The notes beneath the pieces were generated by a model. It searched no databases and was not told the origin of the DNA. It saw nothing but the letters and a program-made list of their open reading frames with translations. A DNA stretch of 64,000 nt from Phoronis australis (taxonomy: Eukaryota > Phoronida > Phoronidae), in NCBI GenBank assembly GCA_002633005.1, contig NMRA01000294.1:240948-304947 (forward strand). Direction: 5' to 3'. Positions 1 through 13,472 of this stretch are shown here, in pieces. A program made the translations under genes and the position numbers. How positions within the stretch are numbered: position 1 is the stretch's first letter; each line of letters begins with the position of its first letter.

Positions 1-1840
1 ACGTCGTGATGACAGTCCGCAATTGTGGAGGTGTAGACATTAAATAGCGCCTATCTTTTTGAAACTGTTGCATGCCTCATTTTCACATCGTTTGCATATC
101 TCTTAGAGGAGAACTGTGTCTAGAAGATGTACAGGTAAAAGATGACGTTAGAAAACCACAGACCTGCACTAACGTGTTTAGCAACTCAACCCACTTATAG
201 TTTACTCTACATCTATACTGTATCTCGTTTACCTGTACATGTCTCGCTAGGCCACTTTTAAAGGAGAATGCCACCCAATTTATTTCGTTTTTCATCGTCT
301 TAATCGGTCTATATCAACATCGCCTCTTATAAGGTCGATTTCACCTCTCCGAGAGTTGTCGCTTTAACCTGTGAGGAAGTTGAGTACACGACGCAGCGAC
401 GTCACTGGTTCTTCAGATAAGTGTGTGCCGCTATTTTTGTGGTGCATCGTTTCTCATTGTGCGAACCATGAAGCTGCGAGGAAAGCGGGTATACCGATTT
501 TTTTCGATTTTCTCGAGAACCCGAAATCTTTCGGAAGGGGTTCGCAGCAGTAAAGAATCAAAAACACGCCGTTAATACCAAGTATGAGGCCGTGAAATAT
601 CTGTTTATATGGTCTGTATTGTTCTGTTTCAAAATTATTCTCCCCCTAACCAATGATCGATGAAACTGAAACGAATTGGTATATACAACTTGCAATGCCT
701 TTGGAACGTTCGTCAGTGCAAATGTTTTAAGAAACCAACCACGAATAAATCATTCTACGTTTCCAGCTTCAGATGCAATAAAACTAATTGACAGGGCACC
801 CGTAGGCCGGGTGAGCGCATGGTAATTCAGTGTTTGCTGACAGAAAGCTGTTGTTAAACAATTACTCGATTGTATGTGCTACGGTCAGACGTTAAGGGAA
901 TCTTTATTTAGATATATATATACATTATTTGAATCATTGTTATTGTACACATTTTGTCCTGTACGGTTCTGTGTAAGGGAAACCTGGCTTCGCGGCACCC
1001 GACGGGTAAGTACATTTGCAATTTTGCGGTGTTTTTAACAAAATGTTCACGTCCAAACTCATTAGTTTAGTCTTTTTGTGACTGTAAGTTTAATTTTCAA
1101 CTCTGACAGCCGACTAACCCGGCTGATTTATGTTCGTGATGTCTTCAGTCGGCGATGGGCCTAATCGGGTTCCAAGCCGCTGGGTCACAACGAGCGTTTT
1201 GTGTGCTGAGAACTGAAAAAAATCGCAAGTCTGAAATCACAACACACGGCTATGCTCTCCTGTTTGTATTTCACGGAAGAATAATTCTAATTTATCACCG
1301 AGCAGATCCAAACTTCCAGGGACCGACCTCAATAAGCTGGCCCACCGAACTTTGTAGGCTACGGTACGCTCAAAATTTCTATAAATCCGCAACAGCGAAA
1401 TAAAACAATTCTTTTGTTTGAAAAACTCAATGTTTTTGTAAGGTTTTTGCATAGAATTCTGATAATTTATTGGTGTGACTCGATGAAGTCCACAGATAAG
1501 CTGACACCACTAAACCTGTTGTGAGCTGACGTTGTTAGAACCTATGTCATCATTGGTTAATTTCAACTCCTCCATCTGCCATCCGGTGTTAAGTGAAAGA
1601 ACTAAACTTGCTGTTATCGAGTGGAACCACAAAAATTCGTTGTTTTGATGGCATTCTCGTTTAATGTTTTTAAATTTGCATTTCGTCCTGTTTATCCGAC
1701 TAGAAAACGAAAATCAGATAATGCCTTTAACTCTCGTTATACTTCTTACAGTGGCAGGATTCTGTTACCAACAAGCCAGAACACTGAAATCATTGGCTAC
1801 CCCCTCCCAAAAAAAACAGTTCAGAGCTTTTTGGGGTTAA
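1..1840. other. Non-coding, no gene seen
   Basis: Short random reading frames only, no recognisable domain, RNA gene or repeat array. Confidence 0.6.
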
Positions 1841-2338
1841 CTCGGTACATGTACTAATCATACGTCTGAAGTAACGCGCAACTCCGTGTCTGTCTCCACC
1901 AAGTTGAACGCATATTTGCGGCAACGTTTGGAAACCAGTCAAATCTCTATCGTTTGGAGGTTTACAAAGAGAAATATTAATGGTGTTAATATAAGGCAAG
2001 AGGGCGTTAGACTTTTGATTTCCGGTTTTTTACCTAAAGGGAATTTAAAAGAATGCGCTCCGGGAAGAGTTGTTGGAACTAACGTTTCACTTTCCGAGGT
2101 CATGAGCTTAATAACTCCGGAACACGGCTGCCCCGGGAATAACGTTGAAATATCTCTAGCAAATTTAAATCGTTGTCTCAGAAAATGCACTTCCTGGACA
2201 GCTGCCTATAACGACTCCGTAGGGCGGATCGAATTCTACATTTTAATGTACACTGTGCCCGGGGGTACTGCCAAAGATGAGGAATACAGAAATCTGCTGC
2301 GAAGAATGGTGATATTTTCACTACCAGATTTCCCGTGA
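1841..2338 (+). other. Long open frame without early ATG, unrecognised
   Basis: The frame is open from the stop at 1838 to the stop at 2336, about 165 codons, making it the longest frame here after the GPCR. There is no ATG in the first half; the first clear Met is in MSLITPEHG near 2101. The encoded residues look protein-like in places (for example VGRIEFYILMYTVPGG) but match no family I know. It could be an internal exon, a remnant or chance. No convincing splice sites were identified. Confidence 0.2.
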
Positions 2339-3766
2339 AATGGTGTCTTTTCTGAACAAAATTCCCTGAAAAATGGTTCACGCTGGGAGTTCTTTTTTCA
2401 ACTACATAATTTACAGAAGGTTTTTGATATTATGTTTTTAAAACTGCGTGGCATAAGATATGTTGTTGTTTGACAATACGACCCGTTCGTGTACTATTTC
2501 TAAAAGTCCAAGATTTATGGAATTAACCAAACAAATGTGTAAAGTTTCTGGAACATACATGTACCTTGTTTGCTAGTTCACTCTCTAAACGGGTGGGCAT
2601 CGTAATATTTCAGCTGCATCCCATGTCAAAATATACATGTACAGTAGTTGAGATGTAAACAAGCCCCCTACGCCTGGTAGCGCGAAATGCCGTTTTTAGT
2701 AGTTGATTATGAGACAAAATTTGTAACTTTATTCAAAGCACACACATGGGCACGTGCAATGAAATTATATAATATGTATGAATTTCGTATTTTTTTCTTT
2801 AACGTGCACTGACAATGTTTTCAGCAAGTACACTGTATACGTATAGGTTATACAGCGTACGTGTTTGTACCAGTGGTTATTATATCGAGATTCGTGATAT
2901 GCAAAAGTATTTGAACGAGAGCGAACCTATTTATCCTATACGCTCCACTGAGGATTCTTTAAAGAAGCGGGTTTACACAGATTGCTCCGCTTGTCTTGGT
3001 GTCATTTGACATCTTTTATCAATGATGATCTCAGATCACGGGACACGTATACGTGCACGCAAAATTTTTATGAATGAATTTTGCAGCCTGCACGACACGG
3101 CAGTCAAGTTGTTTTTTTACCGCAGCTACAGGCTTGGGGTGCATATCTACTATTTTCGGTATTTTCGTCAGAGTTTGAGCTAAATCTATTTTTAAGTTAA
3201 AGTTTGCGTACATTTCTCACGATTTTTCTTGACTTCGTTGAGTAATATCTGTGCAGGACACCCAGACGTTGTAGCTGCCTTTGTGATGCACGTTCAGACG
3301 CTTCTTAAAAATGCTCCTTGCGCGCGGTTCTTATCATTTTTAGGTAGAAAGTATTCTGAAATTTATTGTAAAATTGACAAAAATACAGTGTTTACAGAAG
3401 TTGCAGTTTTGCTTTTGGGCTCGACGTATTTTGATTGTTTTGAGAACGAATTCAAAAATTTACTCATATTTGACCGTAAAGAACCTCAACTGGTGTAGTG
3501 CAATAGGTGAACATTTGTAATGTATATGGCTTTCCTAATCTCAAAAATATTGTGGCAAGTTCGAGACTTTTGTGATTTAAGTGTTCAATCCAGGTGCAAA
3601 ATTTCACAGTATATTAAGAAACATTGTCAACGATATTTTTATTTCAATTTTTCGTTTAGTTTACAGAACTCATATCATAGCACTGGCATGTGAAAATATT
3701 GCGCACGGAGCTGAACCCAAAGTGATGCTAAGTAATTATACAATCATGTTTCTACCAATTGTATTG
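2339..3766. other. Non-coding, no gene seen
   Basis: Two TACATGTA octamers (about 2560 and 2635) and nothing else of note. Confidence 0.55.
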
Positions 3767-3998
3767 NNNNNNNNNNNNNNNNNNNNNNNNNNNNNNNNNN
3801 NNNNNNNNNNNNNNNNNNNNNNNNNNNNNNNNNNNNNNNNNNNNNNNNNNNNNNNNNNNNNNNNNNNNNNNNNNNNNNNNNNNNNNNNNNNNNNNNNNNN
3901 NNNNNNNNNNNNNNNNNNNNNNNNNNNNNNNNNNNNNNNNNNNNNNNNNNNNNNNNNNNNNNNNNNNNNNNNNNNNNNNNNNNNNNNNNNNNNNNNNN
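3767..3998. other. Assembly gap (232 N)
   Basis: A run of N. Reading frames crossing it are meaningless. Confidence 0.99.
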
Positions 3999-5762
3999 TA
4001 AACGGCTAAAAACTCGAAGACAATAACAAAATACACTCTGCTACCGTATTGGGCAAATGACCAAACGACAAGCTTTTGCCCCACTTCCCGTGACGTCACA
4101 GTTAAGTCTCACATAATCTCGCGTTATTGTTATAAACTCGCAAAAGGCCTATTACCGTAAACAAGGTCCACAAGTTTTGTTGCAACCATTGTTAATTCCA
4201 CCTAATGATGACGTTACCTTGCAAGAACCTTATGAGTGCGCTTGTGAAGAAAGTCGTTTTTGCGCTAGGGTTTGGTGTGTGTTCAGCCTCTTGAAGTTGA
4301 GATCGATGAACGGGCATGAGCAATGTGACTTTCAAAACGGGCATTGCTTGTATGAGGGTGCACAGAACAGTTTTCATTGGGTTTGCCAAGCAAAACGCAT
4401 ATCACTGGACTGGCCATACCGTGAATAATACGCTTACAAGAAGTCACGCATTTCTAAAGATATGCGAGAATTTTCACCGCTCGTCCTTCTGAGCAGCTTG
4501 TACCGGGACCAAAGAAAGCGCGGCGCCGGAATCAGGTACAATTGTGATGACCGCATTTTCGGATCCGAGCAAGACCCAATTAAATGTAATTATCCGACCA
4601 TAAACTTATTTAAACATCTCTGAATGTGCATAATGGCGAATTAACAAAATGCATTAACCACTAATTTTCATTATAAACGAACACCATGGCGGTATTCAGC
4701 TGAAAAAACAACCAAGTGCGGTTTGCGATTTTTAAAAATCGATGAACTAATAATCTAAACACTACAACCATTGGGTACGATTGAAGATAAACAACCGCGC
4801 GTATTGATATACTTGGTGGATATACAAACGCTGATCAGCGTTAACAATATCTCATGGATTCATTTTTTCATCTCGTTCCAAAAGATTTTTGACCAGGAAA
4901 CATTTGTTGTGCCCACTTTTCATTTTTATTAGTGAAAAAGAGCTTGAATAGTTATACAGTCAGTGCCACCGAAATTGTCCAGAGATTCCAAATGTTTAGT
5001 TTGGTTATCACCATATTTGCACTTTTGTATATATTTTACGATTTGATTTCTAATAAAGATTAAACTTTAATGACACGTGAAATGTTTAGTGTACCTGTAA
5101 TGGGGTAAGTTTAGGGATGGGCTCACAATGAACTTAACTAATTATGTTAAGCTGACGATCAAAATCTACCACTGTTTTGGTACTTCAAGTTCAAATCTTA
5201 GATAAAAAGTTATCAACCCGTTTCCGGTAAGAAAAAAAAAACAAATGGGCAGAAGCATTAAAACTTAAATAAAGAAAACCAATATGAAACTTATCGTTCC
5301 TTTGGGAAGTGGCCCTTTGTGAAGATAAACACAAGTTAACCTTTTTAGTCATTTCGTAATAGATATAATGTACCAAGTTAAAATCACTCTCCAGAGTTGC
5401 AGGCTATAACTCGGCAAATGTCAGAGAAAACCAACATGGGCGTACGTACAACAACCATTGTTGAGACAGTAATGCTACTGTAGCAATTACTTTTCCACTT
5501 CATTAGCTCAGATCTACATCAATACAAAGGGCGTGCTGAACAGGCATCGTAAAAGTTGACGGGGGCTTGGGGAATCAGAGCGGTCACCAGTGTGAGCGAG
5601 AAATTCTCCACATGGAGTCACCTTTTCCTATTCTGTCGAAAATCTCATGCAGAGAATCATGGCATGTTTTGAGTCAGTTCACATCCAAAACCCTACAGGT
5701 GAGCTCAGAAACTTTGTGTTTGTGTATTTTGGCCCTTTCATTCCTACTGAAAGCCAAAGTAG
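3999..5762. other. Non-coding, no gene seen
   Basis: AT-rich sequence with short chance frames. No domain, RNA gene or repeat array recognised. Confidence 0.55.
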
Positions 5763-6131
5763 GCTGAGAAGAAAGGGCTAAAAACACAAAATCGGTACCT
5801 TTCACCCCAAAACCACCACTCCCCTGCTGATGCACGAGGTAAACCAACATTGGATTCTGGAAACAAACTTTCTACTGATTCCAAAGGAACCAACTATTTT
5901 TTTTATAATTCTGGCTTGTTTGATGGCTACCTGAAATCGCAGCCACTTTCTCAGTCGCTGCCCAACAATGCACAAATACAAAGGGGTCGATATTTTGAAG
6001 ACGAGCGTAGCTACAGCCGAGCAAGTGACCTTTTCAGTCCCAACATGTTCGCAAATACAAACAAACCAGGTTCACTGAGCCTACAAGCAACTCCTAACTC
6101 AAAACTGTCTCCAAACCTGGCCTACCCTTAG
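5763..6131 (+). other. Open frame without ATG, Ser/Asn/Pro-rich, unrecognised
   Basis: The frame is open for 122 codons after a TAG at 5760 and ends at the stop at 6129-6131. The product would be rich in Ser, Asn, Gln and Pro, with stretches such as SQSLPNNAQIQRGRYFEDE that read like a disordered protein. There is no in-frame ATG before the middle of the frame, so it would have to be an internal or terminal exon. It abuts the dispersed repeat that starts at 6133. I do not recognise it and chance is quite possible. Confidence 0.2.
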
Positions 6132-6132
6132 A

Positions 6133-6745
6133 ACATTGCGGCGTTTTCCCGTTGCTCCCAACTTGTTCGATTTAATAGCCCAACAACAAGTTGGGAATTA
6201 TACCCCTGTATCCAATATCTTACTCGGCTGATTAACTTCATTCTGGCATTCATGCTTGGAGGGCCAACTCTCTTTTGTTCGATAATTGCTCTAATCTTCA
6301 ATAAGATCCTATCTAGCCTGACTGGGCTGTGCTGTTAAAAATAAAAGTTAAGTTATTACATATTTGAACATAAACCAATAGCCTTTCTGAAATCCTCGTC
6401 AAATGGTGATCATGTTTAGTTTTTGATTCGCCAAAATCGCCCAACTGCAACCGAAGTTGCGATAATCTATTCTTTCCGATTGTACCAATTCACTCGGGTT
6501 TGACGGTGTTCACACGTGGTCTGTAATAGGCCTGTGGTAGATAATTGGCCTGCTTGTTGTCATAGCAGACAAAAGACTGTGCTTGGCAGTTAACAAAGGA
6601 GCAAGATGTTATTACACGCTCAGAATCTCCTACTTCTGTAAAGTAGCTGAACGGGAAAACGCTGTCATCTGATTCAATTTTTGACTGCAGCCTAACAGTC
6701 ACGCCGGCCGTAGGCCTAATGTGGCCGTCAGAATTAACGTACATG
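6133..6745 (-). repeat. Dispersed repeat family R, copy A (minus orientation)
   Basis: The reverse complement aligns nearly end to end with 58370-59515. Landmarks shared by both are the outer end (AACAAGTTGGGAGCAACGGG), the middle (GATTAGAGCAATTATCGAAC) and a block with an open frame reading SER.ITS.SFVN..AQSF. Copy A is the shorter form with a single copy of that block. Differences in the shared block are mostly non-synonymous, so it looks like decaying repeat rather than an exon under selection. No transposase or reverse transcriptase is visible, so the class is unknown. Confidence 0.7.
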
Positions 6746-8155
6746 AAGGCACGCCAGTTTGCGGACGGACAAGCTCACACTCTAAGCGCAATCTCAGCTA
6801 TTGTTCTATTTCAGTTCCCTCTATCATTGTTATAAACAAATCCACGCAGTCAGAACGGACATGAAAGGATACGCTCGATGGAAGAAAAGTGACAGTTGTT
6901 CGTCCGCTATTTTACTATAGAACAACGGACGTAATTCACAGTTGTGCCCGTATTTCTTTAAAGCCGCTAAACGGACCAACAGACAGACCACTTCTTACAA
7001 TGAGTTCATCTTGTTGCGGATGGTTCAAACGAGAACTGGCAACTCGTTATTACATGAGATCAAGCTCTACAAGTTGTCTTGTCAGTGCATACATGTATGC
7101 CATGTTTGTGTCTCCGAATATGGCTCAAGCAATAAGGAACTGGCAGTTCTCTATCAACCTAGAAATCACTTCTCATCCGAGTAAGGGACAAGTTGAATCA
7201 AATTGCATTGCGGCAAGTTGTCTTAATGAAAAGTTCGATTCGTCGACGGAAATCGGGGTTTATAAGAGCTTCAATGAAGAAAACGTGTAACAGACGCTTG
7301 ATGCTAGGCCCAACGCTATAATAATGCCAAATATTAACACATGTAAGGTAAAACTTTGTCGGAGTTTCGTTAATTTCACGTCATTCTCTGCACACACACC
7401 GGCGATCTGTTTTGAGGTCGGTGACCAAACAAAGAGTTTGACCGACAACTCTCTAAGTGCGATTTCCAGTGTATTGCAGGAGCTGTTTTACTTGGTTTCA
7501 CACCCGGCCACCCCCGTATGATGATGTGTTTTTAACCCGATTCTTACCACTTGCGGACGCAGGAGAACTGGAGGCAGTCGTGCGAGCGAAACGATATTTT
7601 CATCCCTGTCGGCGGCAGCTAACATGGAAATGACCTCACGATCCAGCATGTTGCCAAACTGCAATTAAATTTCTGCTTCAGAACAACAGTGTTTGCCAAA
7701 AAAATGTTACCCTCCTAACAGCATTTGATGAATACAATTTCGGAGTCAAGGACACGTCGTTCTGCGTCGACCGAACGCGAAGATTGTGTCTTGGGTGCCA
7801 CAAAGGCGATCCGTCTTCAACAACACGGCACCCGAAATGTAGTTCAAGTGGTTACATGTATGTGTCACAATAGAACTATAGAACTGGAATGCCAACTCCC
7901 GTGCCTCCCGCATCTTAGTGTTAGAGCTGGCGACCCTGAGATTTCACGGGACCGACTGCGAGAGTTTCCACTGTGAATTTCCGGTTGTCTACTCGACTGA
8001 GTTTTGGTTGATTGTTGTATTGCCCGTTCTCAAATCAAGCCTAATTTCATTTCTTCATTTTCTTCTTGTCAATTTTATTCGTAATGTAATCATCAAGCGA
8101 GACTTTTGAGGTTTAGCATCAGACAATCACCGATTTCTTGGCAAAATTAGTCAAC
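6746..8155. other. Non-coding, no gene seen
   Basis: Contains a 133-codon frame at 6889-7290 that starts at GTG and has no recognisable content, plus TACATGTA at about 7086 and 7853. Confidence 0.5.
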
Positions 8156-8156
8156 C

Positions 8157-8203
<47 letters not shown>

Positions 8204-8220
8204 TGCGCGCGCGCGTGTGC
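8156..8220. repeat. Alternating CG/TG tract (Z-DNA type microsatellite)
   Basis: Roughly seven CG dinucleotides run directly into fifteen GT dinucleotides, then after a short CTT break a second GCGCGCGCGC block and GTGTGCATAC. Nearly 46 bp is uninterrupted alternating purine-pyrimidine, the classic Z-DNA-prone composition. Confidence 0.9.
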
Positions 8221-9050
8221 ATACATAAACTGTTTTGTTTCTACAATCATTCAGGTACGGAATGTTTACTTGAAGCCCAGATATAATGTTAATCCGATTT
8301 CCGTGAAGCATAATTATCTGTAGACGCAGTGTTTGCCTATACCCGAGAAAATTAATAATTTGAATCGTTTACCTTGTGAGAGAATCAAATCCAACACGTT
8401 ATGTTATCGACAGCGTAGTACACTGTACTTGCCAAGTGTTCCGCTCTTGGTGGACTATCCCAATTATTGATTTTATTCCGCTTTCCCGCATTACCACCAA
8501 AATGTTCTACTTTGGACACACGGCCAAATTGATAATACCGAGATTTCTCACTTGACAGAAAAGTAGCCAGTTCGACTATGAAGCAAAGACTGGACGTTTC
8601 AGGGTTTTTTGTGTCACCCGTAATTATCCTTTCGATTGAAAAACAAAAAAAACGCCGTCTGAGGGTTTTGGCGTAACGTGGCCTCTTTGACAAAAAACGC
8701 TGTCGAGACATATTTGTGTGCTGCGGCGAACATTTCACCCATACATTTTGGCTGTTGCCCCATTTTTTTCATTCTCCATTGTTGACAATTATGCAAGAGG
8801 TGTTAAAATAATATCGTGCCTTTGTTATGAATCTCATTAGTTTCTTGAGTAACATAACCATTATAAAGTGTGTTCCTATGTCTCTTGTTTACGGTAACGT
8901 ACACTGCATGCATCAGTAGGCCCTATCACTAATTTTTTTCTGAAGAAATTAGTTTTATCTCTAAGTGTCTCAAAATTACACGATAGATGTTTGCCCACTT
9001 TAATCAGAAAACCCGTATCTGCAAATTTTGGATATGTTGTTACAGTAATT
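8221..9050. other. Non-coding, no gene seen
   Basis: No domain, RNA gene or repeat array recognised. Confidence 0.5.
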
Positions 9051-9195
9051 AAGTTAAAGATGCTGTGTCTCATTGAAATTGTGAATATTCACATTTGTAA
9101 CAAGCGCCACCCAGTGACTTGCTGGAGAACTGTGTGTACAAGTATAATCAGGAAAATAAACACTTCCTAAATAAAATTCAGTTTTAAATAAATAA
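9051..9195 (-). repeat. Left arm of an imperfect inverted repeat
   Basis: Its reverse complement matches 9575-9725 at about 80 percent by eye, sharing for example CTTGTGTT-type and AAGTATAATCAGGAAAA strings and the CAAGCGCCAC block. The arms are separated by about 380 bp. Could be the ends of a small non-autonomous transposon or two opposed copies of one repeat. No target-site duplication was resolved. Confidence 0.65.
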
Positions 9196-9574
9196 AACCT
9201 GTGCCTTGAGGTTAACAACCACAGACGCAAAATGTCGTGATGCTGAACTATTTTCCAAAGTGACGGCAAAATGAAATTACAGAACGAATGTTTTTGTTGT
9301 GGTCACTGTGAGGAGTGTCTGGCAGACCTCGATTATCGGGGACCTTCAGTTTCTCTTCACACTAACATCTTGTAGGGACAGGAAAATTAGGATACTTACC
9401 TATTTACTGAGTAATTCCATATGAAAAGTTATGACTCTTTCCACAGTACTGTTCCAGAATATCACAAAAGGCAGTCTTTCAGAAATGTTTTTATTTTTTG
9501 TTTAATTCACTATCAAATAACGATTGTGTAATATTTGGAATTAATAGGGTTTTCTTGTTTATCTGTTGTGGTGT

Positions 9575-9725
9575 TTTCTTTAAAACCACAATGTATTTAG
9601 AATCTGTTTCTTTTCCTGATTATACTTGTAAACACAGAGTTCTCCAGGAAGTCACTAAGTGGCGCTTGCTACAAATTGGAATATTCACAGTTTTAATGAG
9701 ACATATCATCTTTAACACGCTTTTT
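9575..9725 (+). repeat. Right arm of an imperfect inverted repeat
   Basis: Partner of the arm at 9051-9195, in opposite orientation. Both arms read a similar short peptide (SV.FPDYTC.H), but frames break outside this block, so this is repeat similarity rather than a gene. Confidence 0.65.
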
Positions 9726-12700
9726 GTAAATGTTACTTCATCTTGAATTTTTAATGTAATTGAATTAAACGGAACCAAATGTCCAATTAATATACAACGA
9801 TTTAGAATTTTAGTAAACATTTTGTAAATTCTTCAAAGCACTTGTGAGGAGATCTATATTCTGAAATCGTTGTCTTTCTCCGGTTGCAATCTTTTGAAAT
9901 ATTGAAACTGTTTCCATGATGGTTTAATTTATCCTTTATATAACCTCTTTTGTTCTTTTATTTTTTTATGTTTCTGTTGTATCATAAATTAACTGACATT
10001 ACAAGATAATTAGTTGGATAATTATACAATTATTCAGGCACTTAGTAATTCAAGTGCTTCACTTAGTTATGTTTCGCATTCGTAATACCCTTGATTTTCA
10101 AAATTAAATTAAAAAATATATATTTTAAACCTGCCAGGTATTGCAAAATTATTTTTCGTTTGCTTTTGGTATAATCAAACACCATCAAGAGTCAATGATG
10201 GTTTTCCGAATAATTTTCATGCAATTATGTTGAAAAACGACCAAGTTGTTAAAATGATTACCCTTTTTCCATTGGCAAAGTGTTTAATGTATCTTTCTTT
10301 TGATTTGTCTTAGGAACTTGATTTTGATGTCGGATTGGTGCTTGGTGACGTTGATATATTTTAAGGAAATTTAGAATGTTTGAAATACGTCTAGTTGGCT
10401 TTGCAATACGCAGTTATACCTACAACCGGCTTCGCGTATTGGCAAATGGCAAGCAAATGACCCTCCGTTTAACAATGTGTGGGGCATTAGACAGCTAAGT
10501 ATTAAAAACATTAGCAAGAAATTCGGAAGAAATTTGTCTGTGATAACAGCTCTCAACTTGATTCGCTTATAATAAACAAACATTCCACCCTCATCCCTAT
10601 CTTATGTAGCAAGAAATAACATCAAAGAAAGGCAAGGTGTTCCATCGAAATTGGAATCCCGTTGTAAAACAGATATCCCTGTGTCGAAATCAGTCCCACG
10701 TACATTCAAAACTGCTAATCAGCCCGAAAACACAAACCCCGACCTTTTACACGTTTATTTGTTTTTTGGACTGGTTAGCAGTTTCGAAACTGCACGCGTC
10801 TGTTTTATGGAACACCCTGAAACGAATGCAAGCGACTCACACTCATGCATGGCGCGGCCTCAACCGCGCGTGATCAAAGTTGGCATTCCAGTACTAAATT
10901 GAACGATGCATTGTCATTTCAGTGGATAAACCAAGCTCTGTAGAAATAGTATTAAATGCCCAGTTCAACCTTTTCAGGCAATTGTGCACCATTTGGCGTT
11001 TACAACCTTGCTTATCTTTGCGTAATATTCCTCAAGTAAGCTTTTCAGAATGAAAGACGATACGCTCTGGAGCTTCGTCATTTTTTGTTTTAGGCAGTGT
11101 GCAGGTCTTAAAGTGAATCAGGGAGCAAACCAAACTAAAATCTGTACTTTGGCCGTAGAAAGGAGTTGAGTCTACGTGTCAAGCGCGCCGACGTTGATCG
11201 ATCATGTTTGGGGTGAATTAGACAGGCTGTGAACCAGTGATGCTGGATTCGGCCATATATCACGTGGCTACTTCAGTTACAAGCAACTGATCATGACTAA
11301 CTTAATTCTCGCTTAACTTTAGATTATAGCAAGCAATGATATATCTAATTAAGGACAGTTGTACTGAGCTACAGTCATTTATTAAACATCATAAATTTCT
11401 CAAAAACGCATTAACGTAAAATGCTGATCCTATTTTTGGAGTCAAATGTGAAGGCTGTATTGGGAGTTCTGGAGGCTATGCTTGGAGTCCAACAGTGTGT
11501 TATAACGTTTTGTGAGATTGCCGCTCATTGTTTACCAATCTACATGTAGCAATTTCAAATTGTTCTCCCCTTCGGCTCATGCCTAATGCTGTATCTACAA
11601 ACACATATTGGCATAAACAATAATACACCATCAATTGATACTTCATTTTTTCTAAGTTAGCGAGTACATTTCAGATTAGTCAACGCAATGGGTTTGATTC
11701 AATGGTTTTGAAATTATTTTGACATGAATGAGACCGTTCTGGGTTTACTATGAAGCGTAATTCTACTAAGTGTGTAAAAATACATTTGATACGGTAATTA
11801 GTGGGTTTTAACAATTATCAAAAATAAGATGACATTCGGCGCCAAAAGTCAGCAGCAAAGTTTATTAACACAGTGCTTGAATTAGTTGATCTCTCTCAAT
11901 TAACACAACTTCAGTAATCAAGAAATCACTTTGCCACATTCCGTGAGTAGTATCGTCTAGCAACATATTTTTCTTGTGTGGCTAAATAAAGTATGTGCCA
12001 CATTTTTAAACAGTTGCTCAGTTTTTTTTATAAAGAAGTTTATGTGGATCAAAACTGTCACATATGTTGAGCAGAAGAGGGCATTGTTAGCAACAAAGTT
12101 AGCCAATTACAAACGACAAACCCTTGTCTGGTACCCGCGGTACATGTAGATGCAGATGATACATGTACATCTCTGTTCGTGAACACGTACTTGACAATGT
12201 CACTTTTAGTCTCCACCATCGGGTGCTGGAAATCATTACGGTTGGAAATCGCCGAAACGCCTACGGTGCGTTTATGTTCCCGAGATCATGAAAACAGGAA
12301 CAAAGTTAATTTTCGTCCTCCACACAGTTTCTCGTACAGAAAATATAATATTTCATTATCAAAGTTTCCAATGCTTGCCGTTCTCAGCTAATTATCTGTG
12401 GTTTTCACAATGGAATGTCGAGGTAGTTTTTAATAAAAACTCGTGGCGAGCTGAATTTTTTGTATGGTTCTACTGCAAAGTTTGCCTTAACTTTCGTAAT
12501 AGTTTGTGTTATTTTGAATATCTGAATACCAAACCTGTAATTGTCCTTTGTTTGTTTATTGTAAAAACAGTATCACTGAAAGGTTTTTTGCAAACTACAC
12601 CCGGTTTAGCCATACTTCGTGGAAATCACATTTCGTTAAGATGCTTATAACATATGATTCTTATACTTAAACTTGCCAAAACTTTTTTTAATTTTCAGAG

Positions 12701-13444
12701 CATGTCACTTCAGAGCCCACTTCGAGTATTTGTCACATGACATCATAAAAATTCGTAACCAGAATTTTATCCAGCAGTGTTACACAATACCTGATATACA
12801 GAGGCAACCTTCCACATTCACTAAATCTGTGTATTAGAGCATGTGGTTCGGACTCCAAGAACCGTTTTACAAAAACGCAAATGCTCGAATTAGGCCTTTT
12901 ACTCTCATAAAATCGTTCTGGTCACATTTTTACTGTGTACCAAGCCTAGTCACAAGCAATGCGCGCATGCGCCACTTCGAATTCGCAATATGGCCAACAC
13001 TTAGAACGTTTTCACGAGTTGGTGGTGGTTTGGACGTTTCTTGTCGATAGTTGAAGAAGATTTCTAGTACCGAATAGGAGTATTATGACGCCGATTTCAT
13101 AAGAGTATGAGACTTAATTCGTTTGTCGGGCGAAATGCAACTTTAAATCCGCTTATTTACTCCACTGCCATTTGTCACTAGTGTTTACCTCCGCCAGCAG
13201 AGCGTTGAAACTGCGACTTTGGGAGTAACAGGACCTCATGATGAGGCTGACCTCTGACAATCTCTTTTTTCCTTTAACACAGTACTTAACAATAAAACTG
13301 ACGACATCTTGTCGTCCCTGTTATTGTTTCAAAACGAGATACACGGGTAAAAAAATCTTGAATGAGATCGATACTTCGCACATTTTGTGAATTGGTGATT
13401 TAAACTTTTATATGACATTGATCACAACTACATGTACATGTGAT
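9726..13444. other. Long non-coding stretch, no gene seen
   Basis: AT-rich. It includes chance frames up to 120 codons (12288-12650) with random-looking hydrophobic composition. TACATGTA occurs at about 11542, 12143, 12161 and 13430. No RNA gene or element was recognised. Confidence 0.5.
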
Positions 13445-13472
13445 ATTTATTTATTTATTTATTTATTTATTA
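13445..13472 (+). repeat. (TTTA)n microsatellite
   Basis: Seven uninterrupted TTTA units. Confidence 0.95.

Noticed and set aside
3581-4099. Frames across 3767-3998
   Set aside because: They run through assembly N and carry no real sequence there.
12288-12650. ATG-started 120-codon frame
   Set aside because: Random hydrophobic/aromatic composition expected of AT-rich non-coding DNA.
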